DNA of 64,000 nucleotides, taken from NCBI RefSeq assembly GCF_000165425.1, contig NW_001799511.1, positions 350,096-414,095 of the forward strand, in the 5' to 3' direction. Both the position numbers and the translations under genes were made by a program. Numbering within the stretch: position 1 is the stretch's first letter; each line of letters starts with the position of its first letter. Shown in pieces: positions 46,203 through 57,218 of the stretch. This DNA comes from Paramecium tetraurelia. Its lineage: Eukaryota; Ciliophora; Oligohymenophorea; Peniculida; Parameciidae. Under the pieces are notes generated by a model. It was given only the letters and a program-made list of their open reading frames with translations. It searched no databases and was not told the DNA's origin.

Positions 46203-49200
46203 ATGATAAGCGCCTATAGATTTAATTACGAACATTTGCCAAAAGAGGTGAAGCTAAATACTTTTGATGCCGAGAGAGGCCTAATTTATAATGAGATCAT
46301 TCGCTTGTTAAAGGATTTTGAAATGAGGTAATTTGAAATATCAATGTTAGTTCTTCAAAGCATTGGTTTCCGATTATGAATTTACTTTAAAGGTTCAAAT
46401 AAATCTATTCCTTTTTAAACGAAGAAAGACAGGAGCTCGCAGAGTTGATTCTTTCGAAGTTGGGAGGATTGAAATCATCTGTAGGACTTCAGAATGGATT
46501 TAGCCTTGTTTGCACCATTATTTAAAATAAGCAAAAATACTTGAGTTTAAAAGTTGATTGGAGATATTGGCATTAATATTTACAGGATAAGTTTATGACA
46601 AACAAAGATAAGACAATCACAAGTTAAACATTCAGTACTCAATTATTTATGCAATTTTGCTAATTCCTTAAAACAGTGAAATATTACTTTGATGCTGATG
46701 TTGTTTAATTTGCATTCTTAAAATTTCGTGAATATCTAGGGTACTAGGACAAGCAAGTAGCCTGGGCTTACTTGATGTTGTTTGTCCCTTTTAGAACTGA
46801 TATTCCCTAAGATGCCTATAAAGATTTGATCAAATATTTGATGGATCCATTATTAATTTTTGGAGAAAAAGACAATTGTAGATTAAAATTTATATTGAAT
46901 TATCTAAGAGTCTACCCTTAATAAATGAATCTGATGCCGTAAATGATGAGATTTTTTCATGGTTATTGGCGTAATGATTTGGGTTAAGATGATAAAAGTA
47001 ACAATATTATGTATGTTAAGATGAAAAATTGGTTACCATGTTATTACCAGATGACACTTTGGGAGTACCAAGTTTATTCAAAATAATGCCATAGTTATTA
47101 GTTGAATTGATTGGAAATTCTAAAAGAGAAGGATATAAAGAATACATGTTAAATATGAAAAGATTATTTTCTTTGGTAGATTCTATTACTTCAGTATATT
47201 CTTAATAAACAATGGATGATTAAATATTTAAATTATTGAAATTAATGGTCGGCAATTTCATTTAAAAATATAGGAGAGATTAATTATTACTAAGAATTTA
47301 TGAGATGTAATAAAATAAAAACTACGATGAGAATGTTTCTGAATCCTTGATGTAAGAATTGATTGATCAATTCAACGATGTGCATATTCAAGACTTTATT
47401 GAAAGTGATAAATATATACTTGAATTGTTATTGATTAATCCAGATCAAGGATACTCAAGTTTTCAGATAAATTATCCTAATAAAAGAAATTCAACTAAAA
47501 TCCATGCTACCAAAATCAATATTGATAAGTTACTACCATTTTTATTGGATGAACAAGCCAAATAAGATTTTATAGAAATTGTTATGGATGTATTAGACAA
47601 GGTCATTTATATGGAGGATCAAGGATATTCAACTGCGAAAACTGTGTTATATTTATCATGTTTTGAACCAAAATTAATTGATTTCTTTCTCAATAAAATG
47701 AAAGAAGCTATCAATGATGTAACAGCTCTCTAATTCATCACAATTAAGAGTATACTCATATTTATGGCTATTCCAATTTTATAAGGAAAATGGTATTTAT
47801 AATAGAAACTATAATTTTTAGTCCTTTTTCCATTCATCATCTATAGGAATTCATGGATTTGACATACAAATTGTTTGAAGTCTAAGGAGTCAGCGAAAAT
47901 ATAGATTCGTTAGAATTTTACTGTAAGATATTTATGAATGTTCCCATCTATACTCCAGAGGAATATATGGAATTATATGGGGAACACAATGAACTGTGTC
48001 GATATTTAAGTGAATTCGTCTCAGAAGTATTCAATTTAGTTATTAAAAACTTCAACTTGATTAAGTACAAGGATGTCGATTATGGTTTTGTATTGCCAAA
48101 TCTCATTAATATCTTCTGGCCATACGTAGCAAATTCATCATAAAGGATGTTGGACAGTATTGTTGATAGATTAAAAGAACATCTAGAAAATCTAGAAATG
48201 CAAGATCTGAGTGCGATGGGAGATTTGATAGATTGCATACTTTATAGGGATTCCTCATTGTTGGAATATATCATTGATATTTGCATGGAAAAGTTACTCA
48301 AATAGAGATAATCTCCTCCTAAAAAACATTACCTGAGTTTTATTGTGTAATTATCAAAGTATTCAGATTATATACAACAATTTGAACCTACTTCAGGTAA
48401 CAAATAATCAAAACTCTTATGGTTGACACTTCTCGAGAAATCACTTACTTATGCTGGTAAAGCTACTTAAAAGCATGATATGAAGATACAAGCAATTGTG
48501 ATTAATTACTTAATGGATGAAGAAGATGAGGTCTTTACAAAAGTTAGTGATATAATACATTCAGTTATAATAACAAATCAAATCATTAAAACCAATAATT
48601 TATCATGGTAAAATCAAAGATCTCAATTTTTTAAAAAAGATTTTGATTAAAAAACCCTTTATTAACCTTAAGATCTTGAAGTTGAATGGATTTTACCCAC
48701 TCGATAGGATTGGGAATACATATTTGATTGGAACAGGATGTTTATGTTTGGAGTAATTGAAGAATTTGAAAGGACCTATATGAAGGAATATGAGTATTAT
48801 GAAATGCCAAGAGACTTCCCGAAACTTATTGACCTAATGATTTTCAGGAACCCTCCCATGGATCCAAATCTTAAGCAAATTTGTTATCGTGTGTGGTTCC
48901 TTGTTTTCGGGTGTTTTACTGGGTCATCTCTATTCACACCATTTTAACCATAAGACCTCATATAAGGCAGCAAAGGGCATTTAAAATTGGAAAAGATATA
49001 ATAGGATTATTTAAAGAGAGTATGTCCACCCGAATACTGGGACTTAAGACAGAGACTGGGTACATTTGCAATTAATTCCATTTGTTATGCTATAAACAAT
49101 GGAGTTGCCCATGATAAAGACATTAATGACCTTTTGGTTACAATAGCATCAGAATGCATCAGTTCATAAACTTTGAATTAAGAATTGCAATTAGGCAGAG

Positions 49201-51888
49201 AGTTTATGGAAGGATGTAGATAATTGATGTAAGCTTCTTAATGTAAACTATATTTTGAAAGTCGAATTCAGTGTGTGATTGATATCAACACATATCTCTA
49301 TCAAAGACATGTTTTCATGCTACATTTACAAGGTATTCCAATTGAATACAATCATATCTACAATTACATAATTGTTCTTTATTTGTTAGGTCATTCAGAA
49401 TTTAGCAGTCCATAATATTTGTTGCCTTATTCCGAACGAGCTACTTACACTTTAACTACTGGAGTTAGAAATAACTTCTTCGAGTACTTGCTGGGGATCT
49501 TAGACTACAACAATAAAGACAGCAGATTAAGTAAAATCAACTAGTTAAGTGAAAGGAGTAAGGAATACAAATAGTTAATTGACTTGTTGCAAGGCTTTAA
49601 TTCAGCAGTCTAACATATTTCTTCAGATATCGAAATGAGTATGTCGATTCAAAAACAATTGAACTAATTTATTAGTGTAATGGAATATGTTGATAATCAA
49701 AAATGCAAATATTTAATTATGGAATCATGTGTTCATCATCTGGCCATTCAATATGATGAAAGCACAGTTGTTATATCTAATGATTATAATGATAGATTGG
49801 AAATGATCAATAATAGCATCAGAGCTTTGCAAAGTCAGTATTTCTGGAAATGCAAGATCATTCATAGTTTATCCCTATTGAATAACATAAACATAATTAG
49901 ATACGTCCCTGAAAATTGTATTAATGCTTATCGGGATTTATGCATCAATGACCACGTCACCTTGAATTAATTGGGAAGAGCAGGATTATTCTACTTTCTT
50001 AGATTGGCCAAATAAATGATCTATAAAAAACAATAGGTCAGTAGTTAATAATATGAGCAACATCTCCCTTTTAATAAATTCATCCAATATAGATATTTAA
50101 CATAGGAATAATTGTCAATTATAGAAAAATCCTACTAATCTATTTTGGAATTGGATGACATTCTCAAAGCACAATAACCAATTTACAGATCTAAAATGCA
50201 TGAGAAATATATGTTTACAAAAAATGATCTCACTAAAGTAACCATCATTAATGACAATATCACTCCTTTCATAAAAGACTTAAGATAGCTCTTTACTGAT
50301 AAAAAATATATGCGAGAGTTTATGGAAAAGATATTGATAGACAAGGATGTAGCTCCAACATCAGAATTTGATATAACAGATGCTCCATCATAGGAAGTGT
50401 AATTTATGTCAGCACAAGGAATAACACGATATGTCTAAATCTTTTTCACATATATTTATGGAAAGAATAGGAATAGACAATCTCCATTTTCTGCAACCTA
50501 ATCCTTCTTCATGTCAGATTTCTATTTTAGATTATTTAAGAAAATGTTTTAAGTCTGTGGCATAGCTGCATTTTATTCAACCAAGGAAGTCATTGATGAA
50601 TACATCGAATAGTTTGATTAGAGAGAAAAACAACGATTAGTAAGTTGCTACCTAACAGCCCTTCATAGATCATTATTAAATGTTGGTTCCTACATTTAGG
50701 ATTCATTTATTAGAATCCTTCCTAACATCACCTAAGAAATATTCTATGATTACCATTTGGCATTCTTCTACATGTGCAGAGACTAAGATTGGCAATGGAT
50801 TTCTCCAGTTTATTTGTAGATGTTGCAATGTTGTTAGAATCTCATTCCTCAAGGAGGATTCAAGGGTTTAAGATACATATAACTACTGAAAATTCTCATT
50901 CAATCATAAGGTCCAAGAGTGATATAATTGTAAGAACAAATTCTTTAGTAATTCAATTCTATTATTTTCACATACCCATCTAGTGTTTATGTTGAAGAAT
51001 ACACTTGCACTCTTGCAACTACATTGTTGTAAACCATTTTAATACCTATTCCAATCGATGCTCCTTATTAGGATGAACATCTAATTGCAACTACTGCAAA
51101 CTTCTAAATTTGGTACAATAGTATTCTTTAGATGTTTTTCAAAACCTTTAATGAGTTTCTTTCTAATAATTCATAGAGAGATAAAGTCAAGTTTCATCAG
51201 GAATTATCAGCTAGAATTTTAGAATTCATTGCTATTAGTAAATTTGATAATTATTCTTGGAAATTCATTGTTGAAGCCATGAAAATCATTTTCCAAAACA
51301 ATCAAACAGATATTGATGCTTAGGAGATTCTAAGAAAATACATCGAATGCGATTATGATGAAATCACAGAACTACTTGATATTGCAGAATAAATGACCAA
51401 AAATGATACCTGGAACATTAGAAAACGTGCCAACTTCTTCTTGAGGGATTGGTATTTCAAAGCCAAATTAGAAGGAAGCCTATTAAATGATATACCAAAA
51501 TAATTACTCAATATGTTCCAAGACAGCAATCTGTAATTGTAATTCCAGGCTGTATCCTCACTTGCTGATTACCTGAAATTGTACACCAAATAGGAATTAG
51601 AGGATTTGTTCAGATCGGCATAAGAAAATAGAGTCTATATATTAATGAGCATGTTACTTTCAAGACAAGATAGAAACTTCAATTGGACAGACCAGGCATT
51701 ATCTGAGATATTTTAAGAATTGAAAAACAAAAGGTATTAATTTAATTATATTAAGAATTTTGTAAGAGTTTGTATCTGAATATTGGAAGAGTAGACAAGA
51801 CTGGTAGAGAGTATTCAAAGATGAAATCAGTGAAGAAAATGTTAGAAAATTGTAGGAAATTGTAAATCCACATCCCTATTATGCATGA
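46203..51888 (+). CDS. PSME4: Proteasome activator PA200/Blm10
   Basis: Five exons (introns 46328-46350, 46998-47020, 47791-47819, 51734-51755) encode 1,862 residues, close to the length of human PA200. The protein is a continuous HEAT-like solenoid, and the C-terminus reads ...EIVNPHPYYA. This is the HbYX-type tail by which PA200/Blm10 inserts into the alpha-ring pockets of the 20S proteasome and opens the gate. Further family-like features are RILQEFVSEYWKSRQDWQRV before the tail and HWFPIMNLL near the N-terminus. The frame is uninterrupted over 5.5 kb. Blm10/PA200 promotes ATP-independent degradation, for example of acetylated histones. The C-terminal tail and length carry most of the identification. 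Confidence 0.88.
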
Positions 51889-52158
51889 TTGTTTATTAAT
51901 ATAAAAGATGTAATTAATGGTAATATTATTTTATTCTGTAAATTCTTAGATTTTATATATCAATTATTTATAGTATTATCCCTTTTATAAGTTAAATATC
52001 TTCAAAATTTATTAAATTCTAAGCAAATATTATTTTTTATAAGATATTTATTGAATAATTTAAGAAAATAAAGATTTCAAATATTTAACTCGTTATTATA
52101 TGAAACTTAGTTATAAATTCAATTCATAAGTTAATGATGATAATATATCTTAATTATT
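51889..52158. other. Intergenic between convergent genes
   Basis: About 270 bp, very AT-rich, between the stop codons of the PA200 gene and the WDR47-like gene. No feature beyond probable 3' ends. Confidence 0.5.
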
Positions 52159-54028
52159 TCATAAAGATTTCATTAATTATACTAGAAAGCCATGAGGTGC
52201 AAATATTCTTCCAGTGCAATCTGCTGATGTGCTCAGAATAAACGGGTAGAATGGATGCCATTTACATAAGACAACTCGATCTTCATGATCAGTAATTTAG
52301 GTGATCAATTTCTGTTGTTCCCAATCATATAGGGCTATAGTTGAATCAAAGGAGACACTGCAAATATATTTACCAGTGGGATCAAATTCAACACATCTGC
52401 AATCCATTGTGTGATGCTTCAATGTTTTTACACATTTCTAATGTTGGATATTCCAAACTGATACTACACCATCAGAATGTGCAAGCACTGCTAATCCTTA
52501 AGATGAGAATTATGGAGCCTTCTTAGAACCCTTGACTAAATTTTATAGATTATAATTGGTAGTTGATTCTGAAAGTGAAACATAATTAATTTCTGTTTGC
52601 ATGGTCATAACTCCTTAGGCTCTACTTGCTCTTTAATCCCATATTCTTAAAGTTTTATCCATGCCACAAGAAACCTAATATGATCCATCTCCTGCAGTCT
52701 ATAAACTATTTCACTTTATATGTAATTTGGTTACCAATATATTGTTTATGTATGGCCTTCTAGGTTTCTTATGCATTTTTATGTTTCTACATCCCAAATC
52801 TTAATGACAGCATCCTATCCAGCTGACATCAATCTATTCTCATCACTAAAACAAACTGATCTAACTAAGCCTCTATGACCAACCAAAACGAAATCTGTAT
52901 CCTCTTCAACATTGTACAATTTAACAGTCTTATCATTACTTCCAGTTCCTATCAATCTTCCTGATCGACTCCAATCAATACAATAGATAGATCCTTAATG
53001 GTGATTTTACTTTTCCAATTACATTACAACTTGGCTTTCTTACAAAACTGATTTCATTGAAAAGATCCTGAGACTTTTAGAATTGGTTCCGATTGCAAAC
53101 ATTTCCCCATCAGATGAAAATGCAGCTGCTCTTATTGGATGTGTATCTGACAATGTAGCAACTTAATCCATCTCATCAAATTTATAATTAAAGAGTTAAG
53201 ACTATATACTACTATTGCTATGAGGAGGAGTAGCATTTAAGATACTTTCCTTCTTTATCAATGACTGATCGTTCTCATTAATATCCGAAATGTGCAATTT
53301 TTCTATGATAATATTTTTATCGAAATCGGTGGGTAATTGAGATGAACTAGACTATTACAATTGAATTTGAGACTTCTTTTTTGAGTAAACTAATATTCTA
53401 TAAGCATTACTTTACATTTCGAATGTTTATTATTCTCTTCATCTTCTTCAACCTTCTCATATAATTATTGAAGTGTATTGCCATTGTACTTTTCTATTCT
53501 AAATGTTTTACCTAAGTTTTTCAACACCGATGCTATTCCTTCGAAACAATCAAGTCTTCCCTATAATTTAAAAATCGCTAATACCTTTTCAACACTCCAA
53601 TCACTAAACTCTGGATGATCGCGAATACATGATAACGTCAAAAAATAGCAGAGGTTTTTATATGCCTCTGGAGATGCCAATTACTCAATTTATCGCAATA
53701 ATGTTATAAGTATTTCTACATCTGGTTTTGCATTTATCAATTCAAAATATTATTGTTTCTTCAATTCTAACAACACATACGAAAATTGATCATTCAGTCT
53801 TGTCTTCAAAGGTTATAGGTATTGTTCTGCCCCTATAAAGTTACCATCTAAAATTTGCTGCCTAAGAAATTATAATTCTCTAGTGTAGGTGTCTATCGAT
53901 ATCTATTCATAGAGTAATCATTTTCATTTTACTTATGTCTCTAGTTCCAAGTGCAAAAGACTCTTAAACAATTTTTGATCCCTTAAAAACACCAAGACCA
54001 TCTGCAGAATTTGTTAAGTTTGTGGCAT
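52159..54028 (-). CDS. WDR47: WDR47-like LisH-CTLH-WD40 protein
   Basis: 594 residues with introns at 53903-53932, 53390-53415 and 52706-52734. The N-terminus has a LisH-like segment ([20 protein letters not shown]) and the CTLH-type [19 protein letters not shown], matching nemitin/WDR47. A polar linker leads to seven WD40 repeats; the readable pieces include [46 protein letters not shown] and [10 protein letters not shown]. In animals WDR47 organises microtubules with MAP8 and katanin and is needed for motile-cilium central-pair microtubules, so a ciliary role here is plausible. The best alternative would be another LisH-WD40 protein, but the FLRQQILDG block favours this group. Confidence 0.85.
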
Positions 54029-54460
54029 TGTCAAGTTATAAAGATTAAATTAATTATAAGTTATTGGTTTATGGAAAGTAATCAATTAATGTAAATGAAC
54101 CAAACATCATTAAGCCTATACTTTATAGAATTAAACAATTAGATTTCGTGAATAATCAAACAAGATTTTAATGGTAGATTTTGTAGGTTAAATAATGAAG
54201 TGTATTTTTATTACAATGAAATTGTTTTAGGTACTTAAAAGTTTTTTAATTTAATATGATAATTAGAATACTAGTGAAACTGTCATAATGCAATTTATAA
54301 TCATTATAGAGAGTTGAGAAAGTAGTATGACTTTGTAAAATTTTTCAATATGATAAGAATATGAATTGTAAATGTAAAAATGATTGCATATGTTAGAATA
54401 AATAGATTTATTCAAAATCACTTTTAATAGCATGAACATTAAATCTTCATCCCAAACATC
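54029..54460. other. Intergenic, AT-rich
   Basis: About 430 bp between two minus-strand genes. Some open frame continues on the minus strand downstream of the small gene ending at 54461, but only beyond its TGA. Nothing is supported. Confidence 0.4.
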
Positions 54461-54651
54461 TCAAAAGTTCTCTAGTCCTTTCTCTTTTGTGATATTAAAA
54501 TTTTTCAGATTTTTGCTGCTCAGAAAATCCTCATTGTACCTAAAGAATTAAAAGTCAATATTTGACAGTCTAATATATATGCAAAAATATTAAATAATTT
54601 AAATATCCTTCTTTTCTAAATCATAACTCTAATTTTTATTTTACATCTCAT
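54461..54651 (-). CDS. Small polar protein
   Basis: An ATG at 54651, a 29-nt intron at 54616-54644 and a TGA at 54461-54463 give 53 residues (MRQKKDIQIIQ... to ...KGLENF). The frame (RYNEDFLSSKNLKNFNITK) looks coding and the intron is of the usual type. It is head-to-head with the NPLxPxY gene only 29 bp away, which is typical of shared promoters here. No family is recognised. Confidence 0.4.
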
Positions 54652-54680
54652 ATACTAATAGTAAAATTAACATATATTAA

Positions 54681-55581
54681 ATGAAAGAAGAAAATCATTT
54701 TGATTGGCCAGACCCTACAAGAAACGACCTCATGTACTTATCTTCCATCAGTATGATCTAAACATAAATATCAAGGGAATTAGAATAAATTACGATCCAT
54801 CTCTTAGGACTATAAATATACAACTAACTAACCAAAAAAAACATATTATAACAAAGAAACCTACATCAATAAAGTTGATGACATACCTACCAAGAATAAC
54901 AAATTTGAAACTGTCAGAGAAAGCCTTTATATTGATGATATTGCTGTATTTTATTAAATTCAAATTTAGGGAACTAGACCATAAATTGCTAAATTTAAAA
55001 CCAATAGAGAAACAAACCCAGTCGAACCCATTTACAAAATACCTACCTATTAAGGGGCTGATGTTCCTTAACCAAACAAATTTATTAGAGACACACTAAA
55101 TATATCAGATATTCAAGGAACTGTTCCAAAAATTAAGATATATAATCCAAGAAATGTAGACCCCTATACTTTTATTGACGGCTCCAAACCTAAATAATTA
55201 AGACATATTGTTCGATCATAGGATGAGTAGGACATAAAGAGAACCTCAAATCGACAAGTTAACCCTCTTTAACCTTTTTACAAATGGGGAGAGGAAATAG
55301 TAGGACCTGTAGATGGATCACAGCCTTACAATCATTGCTAAGACAGAAACAAATTGAAAAGCCTTTCATTATACACTAAGGATATCACCGGAGCTTAATC
55401 GGATACTGTAAAGAAAATCCAGAAAGAGTCTTAAAAGATTACAAATCACACCTAAGACATTTATAGAGCATAAGCTGACACTATATAAAGAGGGATGTAA
55501 ACAAAGAGACAAACTAATCCATTGCAACCTGCTTACTAATTATTAGGCTAAAGTGAACTATACAAAATGCAATTCAAATGA
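54681..55581 (+). CDS. Protein with repeated NPLxPxY motifs
   Basis: 283 residues with introns at 54751-54775 and 54946-54969. Three copies of a [TV]NP[LV]xPxY motif (TNPVEPIYKIP, VNPLQPFYKWG, TNPLQPAYQLLG) alternate with D-I-x-G or P-V-D-G turns (DIAGTRP, DIQGTVPK, PVDGSQP, DITGAQS). Motifs of this kind recur in ciliate and flagellate axonemal proteins, where they appear to be structural, but I cannot name a family. The protein is basic, lacks membrane segments and has an acidic N-terminus (MKEENHFDWPDPTRND). Intron positions make the repeats continuous, which supports the model. Confidence 0.75.
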
Positions 55582-55632
55582 ATATTAATTATTGAAGGAA
55601 ATTTTATAATGATTTTATATATATATTAATGA

Positions 55633-57144
55633 TCATCTTTACAATTGACCCATTAAATTAGCTTGAGATGGGTAAGATGACACGGGTAACTGATAGGAGT
55701 AGTTGTTAATATTTTGAAAATTACCCAACAAGTTTTAATTAAGAAAGGATCTTTATTAATAAACTCCACTCTAAATTTGAGGATATTCATTTGATTGCAG
55801 CATGACAAACGATCGAAGTAGCTTAGGGTCGTAATAATATGAGCCTAGACTATTTTGATTAGATAAGTTATTTTCTTAAAAAGTGCTTTGTTAACTAATT
55901 TCTGATCTATTTAGATAAAAATGTAATTGTTCAGGTGATACAAAAAATATCTAATTTTTTTCTTTGTTTATTAAACATGGTTGGAGAGTGCTCATTTCAG
56001 CTTCTGTCAGTTGACACTCCTTGATTTACAAATTGATTTTATCTTATTGAATAGGATTTGGTTTTGAGGCTCGTAAATTTCTTTTTAAAGGTAGATTTGA
56101 TTCTACTTTTAATTTTTTAACAATGTCTAAATGTTCCTCCTTGATAATGTCTTTCTATTCATGTTCTCGGAGGTTTTCGCTTTATTGGATTCTCCACTCT
56201 ATTTTTTTTATGATTGTATGTATGAGTTTGATTTCCTCGTGATTCAACTCTTCTGCGGATGGAAAATTAGAATTCTTAGATTCTTCTGATTCGCTTTCCT
56301 CTTCATCTTTTTTCCTTCTATAATAATTATAGCCTACCCTGCTTTTTGGCCTCGTTCCTTCCTTAAGAGACAATTGAATCTATTTTTGACACTATTCTCA
56401 CTTCTTGGTATTTTTAGCTTTTTTGAAATCAAGGCCCATTTTTTCCCATTTTAAATTGATAACTAGAGCAAATCTAAGTCTTCATTCAATTGCCAAGGAT
56501 TTCTTAGGAGATATTTACATAATTGTTATACCGATTGATAAAAGGGTTAAGATGGTTGTTCCATCGTTCTCTGCACTATTTACCATTTCTATGCACATTC
56601 GATTCACTAATTTTGTTTAGAGTGGTGGCAATCTGGCTCCATTTATTTCCTTTGTTCTAATTTTAGTAGTCATATATTATGGACCTTAAAAGGTCGTCTT
56701 CAGGTAAAGTCCAAGGAGCTTATTACAAAGGGAGTTTAAGCATTTGTAGCCACTTCTATTTGCATTTAAAGGCATCCCTCCTTGGCATCATGCTGGCAAT
56801 GGAATTCCAATCTTCGTCACTCTTAATATAGGGTTGAATTGATATACAATGGATTTAATGTCTCTTCTATTCAGGGCAACCCATTTGCCAACCAACCATA
56901 TGAGTACCTTTTTGTCATCATCTGTCCAGTTCTTTTTTAGTTTATTTTACTGAGCCTGTAAATTCAACTTGTTATTTTGTTGAATTGTGTAAACTTCTTA
57001 ATTGTCAGGAAAAGTATCCACTCCAAGGTTATATAATTCTCTCATATAATTAAATCTAACATTGGTAATGTCCTTGGTTTTAGCATAAAAGTGGAGAAAA
57101 TTTTGATGAAAATCTTCAACAAGCAGATTTTCAGATGATTGCAT
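55633..57144 (-). CDS. Myb/SANT-domain DNA-binding protein
   Basis: 478 residues with introns at 56822-56847, 56503-56531 and 56318-56337. Three SANT repeats lie at about residues 90-260: a weaker first repeat (ISDEDWNSIASMMPRRD) and a clear second (APWTLPEDDLLRSII, GNKWSQIATTL, GKQCRERWNNHL). The third reads NPWQLNEDLDLLQL, GKKWALISKKL, NSVKNRFNCL. The C-terminal 200 residues are acidic, then Gln/Ser-rich. The layout is that of R2R3-type or SNAPc/CDC5-like regulators. A plus-strand frame starting at 55632 with an internal TGA is its shadow, not a gene. It converges with the NPLxPxY gene. Confidence 0.88.
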
Positions 57145-57218
57145 TTATTTTTTTATATTTTAAGTTTCCTTATTAATTTAAAAAAAATCTAGGCTTCTCA
57201 ATAAAATAAATTAATTAA

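Noticed and set aside
55632-55926. Plus-strand open frame with a single internal TGA, suggestive of stop readthrough or selenocysteine
   Set aside because: The minus strand of the same interval is the C-terminal exon of a well-supported Myb gene, so the plus frame is a shadow.
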